From: DAOTTI01 sp034437795
GTDB taxonomy: Bacteria > Chloroflexota > UBA11872 > UBA12225
Direction of reading: 5' to 3'
DNA: 7,130 bases
Assembly (NCBI GenBank): GCA_034437795.1
Contig: DAOTTI010000074.1
Span: 1 to 7,130, forward strand
Positions 1 through 5,728 of this stretch are shown here, one piece after another. The notes under the pieces were generated by a model that searched no databases, was not told the DNA's origin, and worked only from the letters and a program-made list of their open reading frames with translations. Within the stretch, counting starts at the first letter, position 1, and each line of letters starts with the position of its first letter. A program made the position numbers and the translations under genes.

Positions 1-288
1 GGGTGGGCGGTGAGCGGCACGGTGGGCGGGGCCGCGCTGGGAGCCGTCACGGGGGCGGCTGCCGGCGGCCTGGTGGCGGCGGCGTTCGGCGGACCGGGCG
101 CCGTGCCGGCGCAGGCCCTGCGCTGGGCGGTGGCAGGGGCGACCGCCGGCGGGCTGCTCGCGACCGTGCTGGGAGCGGTGCACTTCGCGGCTCTCACCCC
201 CAGACCGCCGGCGCCGGCGTCATTCCCATTCCATTCGGGGCCAGCCAGCCAGGGCTTGCTCCCCCGCGGCGAGAGCGCGCAGAGCTAA
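1..288 (+). CDS. C-terminal part of a glycine-rich membrane protein (5' end outside window)
   Basis: The frame is open from base 1 and ends at TAA 286-288, so the gene probably starts upstream. A GTG codon at 10 could be an internal start, but no ribosome binding site is visible within the window. The visible 95 residues contain two hydrophobic, Gly/Ala-rich stretches (about residues 5-30 and 37-62) with small-residue spacing like a glycine zipper, separated by a short Pro/Gly turn. They suggest a membrane hairpin. A polar, Pro-rich tail of about 33 residues follows. The kinase gene begins 87 bp downstream on the same strand, so the two may be co-transcribed. I do not recognise a family. The low-complexity GC-rich composition leaves some chance that the last 30 residues are read-through rather than conserved protein. 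Confidence 0.5.
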   Translation, partial: GWAVSGTVGGAALGAVTGAAAGGLVAAAFGGPGAVPAQALRWAVAGATAGGLLATVLGAVHFAALTPRPPAPASFPFHSGPASQGLLPRGESAQS

Positions 289-375
289 CGAGGCGTCGTC
301 GGCGGGACACGAGCCGCGCCTCTGGGCGCTGCGCCGCAAAGCAGGCTGGGCGATGACCGTGATCACGAGGTAGCC

Positions 376-1824
376 ATGGACCAGGTACTCAAGGCAGGAC
401 AGACCGTTCGCGCGGAGACGTCTGGACTGGCGTGCGAGGTGGGCGAGCTGCTGGGGAGCGGGGGGCAAGGGGAGGTGTACCGCGCCACGCTGGGCGGCCG
501 GCCGGTGGCGCTCAAGTGGTACCTGCCGGCCGCGGCCACCGCCGAGCAACGGGCCGCGCTGGAGGTGTTGATCAAGAAGGGCCGGCCGGCCGAGCGCTTT
601 CTCTGGCCGCTAGAGCTCGTCTCGGCACCGGGCGTGGCGGGATTTGGCTACGTCATGCCCCTGCGCGAGCGCCGCTACCGGGGGATCGCCGATCTCATGA
701 AGCGGCGCATCGACCCGACCTTCCGCGCCCTGGCGACGGCGGGCCTGGCGCTCGCCGACAGCTTCCTGCAGCTCCACGCCCGCGGCCTCTGCTACCGCGA
801 CATCTCCTTCGGCAACGTGTTCATCGACCCCGACACCGGCGACGTGCTGATCTGTGACAACGACAACGTGGCGGTGGACGGCGAGGGCTGCGGCGGCGTG
901 CTGGGGACGCCGCGGTTCATGGCGCCGGAGGTGGTCCGCGGCGACGCGCGGCCCAGCACTCAGACGGACCTCTTCTCGCTGGCGGTGCTGCTCTTTTACC
1001 TGCTGATGATGCACCACCCGCTGGAAGGGGCGAGGGAGGCGGCCATCCGCTGCCTGGACCTGCCGGCCATGACCAGGCTCTACGGGACGGAGCCCGTCTT
1101 CATCTTCGACCCGCACGACACCTCCAACCGGCCCCTCCCTGGCTGCCACGACAACGCCCTGGCCTTCTGGCCCATCTACCCGCAGTTCCTGCGCGACCTG
1201 TTCACCAAGGCGTTTACCGCCGGCATCCATGACCCGCAGCACGGGCGCGTGCGCGAGAGCGAGTGGCGCTCAGCGATGGCCCGGCTGCGGGACGCCATCG
1301 TTTACTGCGGCCACTGCGGCGCCGAACAGTTCTACGACGCCGAACGTCTTCACGCGGCCACGGCGGCGCCGTTGCCGACCACCTCCGCCGCCATGGCCGG
1401 CCACGCCCACCGGCCTCCAGCGGCCCCTTCCACACCCTTCGAGGCACGCCCGGCGAATCCAGGCCACAACGGGCAGGCGAGCGACCCCGGGGGCGCCGCC
1501 GGCCCCTGCTGGGCCTGCGGTCGATCGAGCGCGCTCCCGCCGCGCCTCCATGTCGGGCGCCACGTGGTCATGCTCAACCACGATGCGCGGCTCTACCCGC
1601 ACCACGTGGACGAGCAGCGCCTGTACGACTTCTCCCAGCCGGTCGCCGCCGTCACCCGCCACCCCGCTCATCCTTCGATCTGGGGACTCAAGAACCTCTC
1701 CCAGGAGAACTGGGTGATCAGCGGCATGGATGGCCTGCGGGACGTGCCGCCGGGGCGCAGCGTCACCCTCACGCCGGGCCTGCGGATCCACTTCGGGCGC
1801 ACTCAGGGAGAAGTGCACGCGTAG
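376..1824 (+). CDS. Ser/Thr protein kinase-like protein with C-terminal zinc ribbon and FHA-like beta domain
   Basis: Predicted cytoplasmic protein kinase, 482 residues. Residues about 20-300 form the kinase domain: Gly-rich loop GSGGQGEV (27-34), VALK lysine Lys47, catalytic loop YRDISFGN with Asp142 and Asn147, metal-binding Asp161 in CDNDN (replacing DFG), a GTPRFMAPE segment (177-185) and the helix-F aspartate Asp198. Catalytic residues are present, so activity is plausible. Then comes a CxxC pair (Cys311/Cys314), a Pro/Ala/His-rich linker of about 60 residues, and a second CxxC (Cys378/Cys381). Together the pairs would make a four-Cys zinc ribbon. Residues about 386-482 look like a small beta domain (WGLKNLS at 436-442, PGRS at 459-462, HFG at 472-474), like an FHA fold. 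Related kinases occur with PP2C phosphatases and VWA proteins (TerY-P/YegI type); those partners are not in view. Start: ATG 376 with a weak GAGG upstream (366-369). Confidence 0.88.
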   Translation: MDQVLKAGQTVRAETSGLACEVGELLGSGGQGEVYRATLGGRPVALKWYLPAAATAEQRAALEVLIKKGRPAERFLWPLELVSAPGVAGFGYVMPLRERRYRGIADLMKRRIDPTFRALATAGLALADSFLQLHARGLCYRDISFGNVFIDPDTGDVLICDNDNVAVDGEGCGGVLGTPRFMAPEVVRGDARPSTQTDLFSLAVLLFYLLMMHHPLEGAREAAIRCLDLPAMTRLYGTEPVFIFDPHDTSNRPLPGCHDNALAFWPIYPQFLRDLFTKAFTAGIHDPQHGRVRESEWRSAMARLRDAIVYCGHCGAEQFYDAERLHAATAAPLPTTSAAMAGHAHRPPAAPSTPFEARPANPGHNGQASDPGGAAGPCWACGRSSALPPRLHVGRHVVMLNHDARLYPHHVDEQRLYDFSQPVAAVTRHPAHPSIWGLKNLSQENWVISGMDGLRDVPPGRSVTLTPGLRIHFGRTQGEVHA

Positions 1825-1844
1825 CAACCCTGTCCCCACGTGTG

Positions 1845-1877
1845 CCCCGCGTCTCCGCGTCGGGCCAGGGCGCGGGG
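1845..1877. terminator. Hairpin between convergent genes, possible bidirectional terminator
   Basis: A perfect 7-bp inverted repeat, CCCCGCG (1845-1851) with CGCGGGG (1871-1877), lies between the kinase stop (1824) and the stop of the convergent small gene (1890). It can be nested with CCCCAC at 1834-1839. There is no T-run on either strand, so this is not a canonical intrinsic terminator. Its position is the main argument. Confidence 0.35.
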
Positions 1878-1889
1878 TGGGGCCGCCGT

Positions 1890-2204
1890 TCAGGCCCCGC
1901 TGGTGATGCCGGCGGTGCGTTCGTAGGCATCGCGGATGGTGGGCGCCGCCTGGTCCCAGGCGATGTCCGGATGCTGCGCCTCCCAGAGGTCGCGGAGCTC
2001 AGCCTGGACGTCGAACCAGGACTTGCCGCGATGCTCGGGGCGGCCGGCCATCTCCCACCCGAAGCGATAGCGTGGCTCGTAGCGCTCCCACTGTGCGGCA
2101 GGCAGCCCGAACTTCTGCTCCCAGTGCTGCCGAAACTCGGGCATCACCTCTTCCCAACGCGCTGCGCCAGTGGCCGTCTGGGGTGCCTCGCGATCGATTG
2201 CCAT
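1890..2204 (-). CDS. Trp-rich charged small protein, conserved hypothetical, stress-type
   Basis: A soluble 104-residue protein with no signal peptide or membrane segment, rich in Trp, Glu, Arg and Gln. Seven tryptophans sit at 17, 28, 39, 50, 63, 74 and 83; the first four are exactly 11 residues apart. Core motifs are YEPRYRFGWEMA (42-53) and PEHRGKSWFDVQAELRDLW (56-74). I recall similar short proteins as uncharacterised, often near general-stress genes in deep-branching and radiation-resistant bacteria; that is memory, not a search. Start: ATG 2204, chosen because a strong AGGAGGG (2220-2214, - strand) lies 9 bases upstream. The frame is open further upstream to 2354, but that part reads through a ribosome binding site and an intergenic repeat and is unlikely to be translated. 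The gene is monocistronic: its convergent neighbour is the kinase, and the ABC ATPase ends 273 bp upstream. Confidence 0.85.
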   Translation of the reverse strand: MAIDREAPQTATGAARWEEVMPEFRQHWEQKFGLPAAQWERYEPRYRFGWEMAGRPEHRGKSWFDVQAELRDLWEAQHPDIAWDQAAPTIRDAYERTAGITSGA

Positions 2205-2213
2205 GGTCACGAG

Positions 2214-2220
2214 CCCTCCT
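2214..2220 (-). promoter_or_regulatory. Strong Shine-Dalgarno of the Trp-rich gene
   Basis: The - strand reads AGGAGGG ending 9 bases before ATG 2204. It is the best ribosome binding site in the window and fixes the start of the 104-residue protein against the longer open frame to 2354. Confidence 0.8.
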
Positions 2221-2233
2221 GGACGCTGATTCT

Positions 2234-2249
2234 TGCACAGGACGTGCCA
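2234..2249 (-). promoter_or_regulatory. Sigma54-like -24/-12 promoter candidate for the Trp-rich gene
   Basis: The - strand reads TGGCACGTCCTGTGCA, which matches the sigma54 consensus TGGCACG-N4-TTGCW at every defined base except one (G for the first T of TTGC). The GG and GC dinucleotides have the required spacing. If used, transcription would start near 2223, three bases before the Shine-Dalgarno and about 19 bases before ATG 2204, which is a sensible layout. Against it: the site overlaps a chance-level GTGCC/GGCAC inverted repeat (2244-2256), and sigma54 is uncommon in Chloroflexota as far as I know. Confidence 0.4.
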
Positions 2250-2322
2250 GCGGCACATCAGGACCAGCGGCGAGACCACCTCTCCTGCGGGCACGTCGAC
2301 GCTGGATTGTTCCTGAGCGGAG

Positions 2323-2343
2323 CCCTCACCCTCGCCCTCTCCC
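2323..2343 (-). repeat. Single dispersed REP-like element
   Basis: On the - strand this 21-bp segment is GGGAGAGGGCGAGGGT followed by GAGGG. The first 16 bases are identical to the 3' part of each of the first two repeats in the array at 5729-5879. It is an isolated copy about 3.4 kb away in intergenic DNA, showing that the sequence is a dispersed family. Confidence 0.7.
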
Positions 2344-2375
2344 AAAAGGAGCAATGACTTCTGCAGCAGCCGGTG

Positions 2376-2401
2376 AGAGCGCCCCCCGCCTGGCGCGCTC
2401 T
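2376..2401. other. Intergenic inverted repeat
   Basis: AGAGCGC (2376-2382) and GCGCTCT (2395-2401) form a 7-bp stem with a 12-nt GC-rich loop. It lies about 80 bp downstream of the ABC ATPase stop on the - strand. No T-run follows on that strand; on the + strand only one further T (2402) follows the stem. It could help end the ABC transcript, but the evidence is thin. Confidence 0.3.
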
Positions 2402-2453
2402 TACCCGGTGGGTCTCCCGCTGAGGCAGGAGCGAACCGCCCCGCTTGCTGGCG

Positions 2454-2481
2454 CTGAGGGCCACGATGGTACAGCCCTCAG
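2454..2481 (-). terminator. Hairpin spanning the ABC ATPase stop codon
   Basis: CTGAGGGC (2454-2461) and GCCCTCAG (2474-2481) form a perfect 8-bp stem with a 12-nt loop. The stop codon TGA (2480-2478) lies inside the first arm on the transcribed strand. Its place at the end of the three-gene operon suggests a 3'-end structure (RNA stabiliser or terminator). No T-run follows, so intrinsic termination is not established. Confidence 0.4.
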
Positions 2482-3551
2482 TCCCTGTTCGGTGGGTCGC
2501 TGTCCCGTGCAGCAGCACCAGCGGGCGCGGCGCCGTCACGCTGCCAACGCTCGTAGATGCCGGCCACCACGTCATCGATGGACTCACGGTGCGTCTCTAC
2601 GTCCAGGATCTCGGCCTGCGCCGACGCCTGCGCCAGCAGATCGGCAAGGCGGACCTGCTGCGGGTCGAAGACGTACTCATGCCGGTCATCGTGCGACCGG
2701 AGCAGGGCGGCCCCGCTGAGGACGGGGGCCGGGCCGCCGGCTGTGACCAGCGCCAGACGGCGGCGGTCGGCGACCTCACGGCGCAGGCGGTCAAAAGGGC
2801 CATCGAAGGCGATGCGCCCACGGTGGATCAGGACGATGCGGCCGGCTAGCTGCTCGAGATCCTCCATGTCGTGGCTGGTGACAAGCACGGTGATACCCCT
2901 GGTCCGGTTCAGCTCCTTGATCGCGGCGAGCATAGTCCGCTTGGCCAGCACGTCCAGGCCGATGGTGGGCTCGTCCAGGAGCAGCAATTCGGGCTCGTGG
3001 AGCAGGGCCAGGCCGAGGTCGGCGCGCATGCGCTGGCCCAGGCTCAGCTCGCGGGCCAGGCTCTGGAAGAACTCGTCCAGGCCCAGCAACTCCTTGACGA
3101 AGCCCAGCATGCGTTCGTAGCGCTCGCGCGGGACGCCCCACACCACCCGCTTCCACTCGTAGCTGGCGGCGATGGGATGGTCCCACCACAGCTCGGTGCG
3201 CTGGCCGAAGACGACGCCGATCCGGCCGACGTAGCGCACCCGATCACGCACCGGGGCCATGCCCAGGGCCCGCACGGTACCGGCATCCGGCGACAGCAAG
3301 CCGCACAGCAGCTTGATGGTGGTGCTCTTGCCGGCCCCGTTCGGCCCGGCGTAGGCGACGATCTCGCCGTGCCGGACCTGGAGGTCGACGCCGCGGAGCG
3401 CCTCGACCGTCCGCACCTCGGGATGGAGAAGGTTGCGGACGAGGTCGCGGAGCCGCCCTGAGCGCTGGCGCTGGCGGTAGCGCTTCCAGACGCCAGAGAG
3501 CTCAACGGCGAAAGCCGTGTGGCAGGTAGCGTTGCGAACCAGTGCGGCCAT
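2478..3551 (-). CDS. ABC-2 type exporter ATP-binding protein (COG4586-like)
   Basis: ATPase subunit of an ABC exporter, 357 residues from ATG 3551. Walker A GPNGAGKST is at 69-77, the Q-loop Gln117 is in FGQRTELWWD, the signature LSLGQ is at 169-173, Walker B LLLLDE at 189-194, the D-loop GLD follows at 198-200, and the switch His227 is in SHDMED. All catalytic motifs are intact. A region before Walker A (about residues 20-50) contains the insertion typical of the COG4586/DUF990-associated ATPases. The C-terminal 110 residues form a regulatory domain ending in a Pro/Ala-rich tail. It should dimerise under the two adjacent permeases; the substrate is unknown. The start overlaps the end of the preceding permease by 50 bases, which suggests translational coupling. 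An alternative ATG at 3596 would add 15 low-complexity Ser-rich residues. Confidence 0.93.
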   Translation of the reverse strand: MAALVRNATCHTAFAVELSGVWKRYRQRQRSGRLRDLVRNLLHPEVRTVEALRGVDLQVRHGEIVAYAGPNGAGKSTTIKLLCGLLSPDAGTVRALGMAPVRDRVRYVGRIGVVFGQRTELWWDHPIAASYEWKRVVWGVPRERYERMLGFVKELLGLDEFFQSLARELSLGQRMRADLGLALLHEPELLLLDEPTIGLDVLAKRTMLAAIKELNRTRGITVLVTSHDMEDLEQLAGRIVLIHRGRIAFDGPFDRLRREVADRRRLALVTAGGPAPVLSGAALLRSHDDRHEYVFDPQQVRLADLLAQASAQAEILDVETHRESIDDVVAGIYERWQRDGAAPAGAAARDSDPPNRD

Positions 3552-4329
3552 AGTGACGCATGCCTCTGGCGAAGACGACGACGGTGACGAGCGCAAACCC
3601 GACGGCGGCGACGGGGGTCACGGCGGCGCCATAGGGCGCCGGATCGAGCCCTAGCAGGGCGCGGCACGGATACCAGGCGACAAAGCCGGCGGGCACCAGC
3701 GTCAGTAGCGAGCCGGCCAGGATGGGGCCGACGCCGTCGAGTGGGAAGGGCTTGAGCGCGCCGAGCATGGCTGTGGCGGAGCTGCTGATCTCCTCCGCGG
3801 CGTGCGGCGCCCAGAAGGCCAGGCTGCCCCACAGGAACGAGAAGGAGAGGTAGATCGCCACCGAGGCGGCCAGGTTGAGGGCCAGGAGCGCCAGCCAGGG
3901 GAGCGAGGGCGGCAGGGAGAGCCTGGCCCCCGCCCAGAGCGTGAGGACGAGGGCCGGCACGAGGGCGCCAGAGCCGGAGAAGGGCATGAACCCCTCCGCG
4001 CCGAGCGAGAGCCACACCGGCAGGGGCTGCACGAGCGTGTGATCGAACTGCCCGCGCCCGATGCGCCGGCTGACGTGCATGACGTTATACCCAAAGAAGA
4101 GATCGGGGATGGCCCGCACCAGGATGGCGTAGCCGAGCATAAAGAGCACCTGGTCCCGCGTCCAGGCGCCGATGGACCCGAAGCGCTCCGCCAGCAGGAA
4201 GGTGGCGGTCACGGCCGCCACGGCGAGCACCGCGTCGGACGTGTAGTAGATGAGCAGCGACCGCAGGTTACGCGTGACGAACAGCAGGTCCAGGTAGGCA
4301 TAGACGCGCCACAGGCGGAGCAGGCGCAT
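3502..4329 (-). CDS. ABC-2/DUF990-type transporter permease (COG3694-like)
   Basis: Integral membrane subunit, 275 residues from ATG 4329, with about six membrane segments (near 26-48, 60-82, 113-134, 141-167, 200-226, 234-256). The loop motif RRIGRGQFDHTLVQPLPV (about 87-104) is characteristic of this permease family, and the basic C-terminal tail begins RHYGR. With the second permease and the ATPase it should form one exporter in the cytoplasmic membrane. Start choice: ATG 4329 gives the usual family length and an N-terminus that begins just before the conserved region. ATG 4458 is a real alternative: it overlaps the upstream stop by 11 bases and has AAAGG 10 bases before it, but it would add 43 Pro/Gly/Ala-rich residues. 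I favour 4329 at roughly two to one. Confidence 0.87.
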   Translation of the reverse strand: MRLLRLWRVYAYLDLLFVTRNLRSLLIYYTSDAVLAVAAVTATFLLAERFGSIGAWTRDQVLFMLGYAILVRAIPDLFFGYNVMHVSRRIGRGQFDHTLVQPLPVWLSLGAEGFMPFSGSGALVPALVLTLWAGARLSLPPSLPWLALLALNLAASVAIYLSFSFLWGSLAFWAPHAAEEISSSATAMLGALKPFPLDGVGPILAGSLLTLVPAGFVAWYPCRALLGLDPAPYGAAVTPVAAVGFALVTVVVFARGMRHYGRTGSQRYLPHGFRR

Positions 4330-4447
4330 CAGACCGGCCGCGAGCACCCTTTGGCCCCGATCCGCGCCGCCACAGGGGCCGGGAGAGCTCGGCGCCGGCG
4401 TCTGGGGCAGCACGGCGGGCTCCGTCCTGCCCTGGTGCGCTGCAACC

Positions 4448-5272
4448 CTAGCCGCCATAGCCGGCCAGCCTTTCGCGCTGGCGACGCCACAGCACGCCGG
4501 CCAGGGGCCAGAGCAGGAGCGACCATCCTACCTGCGTCAGCAGGAGCGAGAGCGGGTCGCCCGTCCCGGTGTAGATGCGTAGCGGGGCGGAGGCCATGGC
4601 GGCGAACGGGAGCCAGGCGAAGATCTGGCCCAGGTTCCACGGCAGCAGGGCCAGCGGGAGCACTGCCCCCGACAGGAGCGTGCCCACCGCCAGGCGCACG
4701 TGCTGCAGCAGCCAGACGCCGGTATCGAGCGCGACGGCCAGGACGCAAAAGATGATGTCGATGGCTAGACCGACCGAGATGGCGAGCAGCAGGCTGGGCA
4801 GGAAGAGCAGGCCGCCGGCCGGAGTAGCGGGGCGCGGATCAACGCCGAAGAGCGGGGCCAGGAGCAGCAGAGGCAAGGCCGTGAGGCACAGGCCGGGGAG
4901 CCAGCGCCCCGCCATCTCGGCCGCGAACTGCCCGGCGATGCCCATCGGGCGCACGAAGTGGCTGACGACGGTCCCCTCCCACATGGCGTGCTCCAGTCCG
5001 GACCGCGGCTGGAGCTGTTCGCTGAAGGCGCGAGCGACGAGCGTATAGGTGAGGACGGTGCCGAGGTCCATCTCGGCGACCTCGCCCCGGCCGGCGAAGA
5101 TCACCCGCCACAGGGCCAGGAGCACGGCGGTGTGGAGGAAACGGATGAGGTAATCGGCGGCCGCGTAGAGGCCGTCGCCGGCTACGGCCGTGGCCGCCAT
5201 CGAGGCCGTTTTCAGGTATTTGTGGAGCACCGGCAATGCTGCCGGCGCAGGGAACGTCGTGGGCGTTGGCAT
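4448..5272 (-). CDS. ABC-2/DUF990-type transporter permease (COG4587-like)
   Basis: First gene of the exporter operon, 274 residues. A cytoplasmic N-terminus with KYLKTASMAAT (19-29) is followed by about six membrane segments (near 41-61, 72-88, 122-143, 155-181, 186-212, 242-262). The loop EGTVVSHFVRP (99-109) corresponds to the RGQFDHTLVQPLP loop of the partner permease, so the two are distant paralogues forming a heterodimeric pore. Start: ATG 5272 is preceded by AAAAGGA ending 10 bases upstream. The frame is open to 5383, but the extra 37 residues read Arg/Pro-rich leader DNA. The substrate is unknown. Relatives of this three-gene set are annotated as uncharacterised or drug/ion export systems. 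Confidence 0.87.
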   Translation of the reverse strand: MPTPTTFPAPAALPVLHKYLKTASMAATAVAGDGLYAAADYLIRFLHTAVLLALWRVIFAGRGEVAEMDLGTVLTYTLVARAFSEQLQPRSGLEHAMWEGTVVSHFVRPMGIAGQFAAEMAGRWLPGLCLTALPLLLLAPLFGVDPRPATPAGGLLFLPSLLLAISVGLAIDIIFCVLAVALDTGVWLLQHVRLAVGTLLSGAVLPLALLPWNLGQIFAWLPFAAMASAPLRIYTGTGDPLSLLLTQVGWSLLLWPLAGVLWRRQRERLAGYGG

Positions 5273-5293
5273 ACGGCTGTGGTCCTTTTCCCA

Positions 5294-5305
5294 ACTGCAT
5301 GCAGT
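5294..5305. promoter_or_regulatory. 12-bp palindrome just before the ABC operon ribosome binding site
   Basis: ACTGCATGCAGT is a perfect self-complementary 12-mer. It ends 22 bases upstream of ATG 5272 and lies next to the AAAAGGA ribosome binding site. It could be an operator or a small RNA structure controlling the exporter. A TTGTCA at 5317-5312 (- strand) could be a -35 with the palindrome in its spacer, but the matching -10 (TTGGGA) is poor. Confidence 0.35.
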
Positions 5306-5381
5306 GCGCGCTGACAAAGGGGGGCGAGAGATGCGTCGTGGTGAGACAGCGGCGCCTGCGATCGGGGGATGCCCGCCGGGC

Positions 5382-5419
5382 AAAGAAAAAGGCCGCGGAG
5401 GCGAGGGGCGTCCGCGGCC
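5382..5419 (-). terminator. Intrinsic terminator on the - strand
   Basis: The - strand forms a perfect 9-bp stem, GGCCGCGGA with TCCGCGGCC (5419-5411 and 5399-5391), with an 11-nt loop. TTTTTCTTT (5390-5382) follows immediately. This is a textbook Rho-independent terminator, reading leftward only; the + strand has no T-run. It lies 470 bp after the methyltransferase stop and 110 bp before the first ABC gene. It could end the methyltransferase transcript, end a small RNA from 5420-5880, or act as an attenuator in a long ABC leader. Confidence 0.8.
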
Positions 5420-5436
5420 AGCCGGCTAGTGGCGCG

Positions 5437-5451
5437 TGCAACTCAGTTGCA
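5437..5451. promoter_or_regulatory. 15-bp palindrome TGCAA-N5-TTGCA, operator candidate
   Basis: TGCAACT-C-AGTTGCA is a perfect 7-1-7 inverted repeat. This geometry is typical of Fur-family operators, and the TGCAA-N5-TTGCA form resembles the box described for the nickel regulator Nur of Streptomyces. It stands 18 bp upstream of the terminator and 165 bp upstream of the ABC operon. No regulator gene is in the window, so any link to metal control is inference. Confidence 0.45.
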
Positions 5452-5630
5452 TGTTGGCTCCCGCTGCTGGCCCGTGGTGGCAAACGGTGCGGACATGACG
5501 TGGCGCGGGAACCGGTACATGGCCAGGCTCGAATCAGTTGCGGCTACAGTCTGCCAGGTTCTGTGGCCGGCGGCAAGAGCCGCAGCGCCAGCGGGTGCAA
5601 CCAGCTAATCCGGATGCGGACTGCTGAGTT

Positions 5631-5660
5631 CCGTCTCCCATAGGGAGAGGGATAGGGTGC
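5631..5660. repeat. Diverged copy of the REP-like element
   Basis: CTCCC-ATA-GGGAG (5635-5647), followed by AGGGATAGGGT, resembles the core CTCCC-TGT-GGGAG plus AGGGCGAGGGT of the array downstream. It is not in phase with the 61-bp period. A further partial copy, ATGAGGGTGAGGG, occurs at 5700-5712. Confidence 0.55.
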
Positions 5661-5728
5661 GGGCACCTTTGGTCGTCCCGCCTCCGGCGAGAACCCCGGA
5701 TGAGGGTGAGGGCTCCCTTGGGGACCGT

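Noticed and set aside
353..373. Six-codon open frame ending 2 bp before the kinase ATG.
   Set aside because: Too short, with no ribosome binding site or sequence feature to support a leader peptide.
2205..2354. Upstream extension of the Trp-rich gene to an ATG at 2354.
   Set aside because: The extension translates a strong ribosome binding site and the REP-like element, and the conserved-looking protein begins at 2204.
1263..2357. A 364-residue open frame on the + strand overlapping the kinase end and the Trp-rich gene.
   Set aside because: It runs in another frame of the kinase and antisense to the Trp-rich gene, has Arg/Pro-rich shadow composition and shows no domain motif.
3802..4755. 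A 317-residue + strand open frame rich in Glu, Gly, Arg and Gln.
   Set aside because: It is antisense to the two permeases, whose membrane segments and family motifs are clear.
5288..5317. Sigma70-type promoter with TTGTCA as -35 for the ABC operon.
   Set aside because: The best -10 at proper spacing is TTGGGA, and the transcript would start inside the ribosome binding site.
5521..5560. GGCTCGAATC resembling a tRNA T-arm on the + strand.
   Set aside because: The flanking five-base arms do not pair, and no acceptor, D or anticodon arms could be placed around it.
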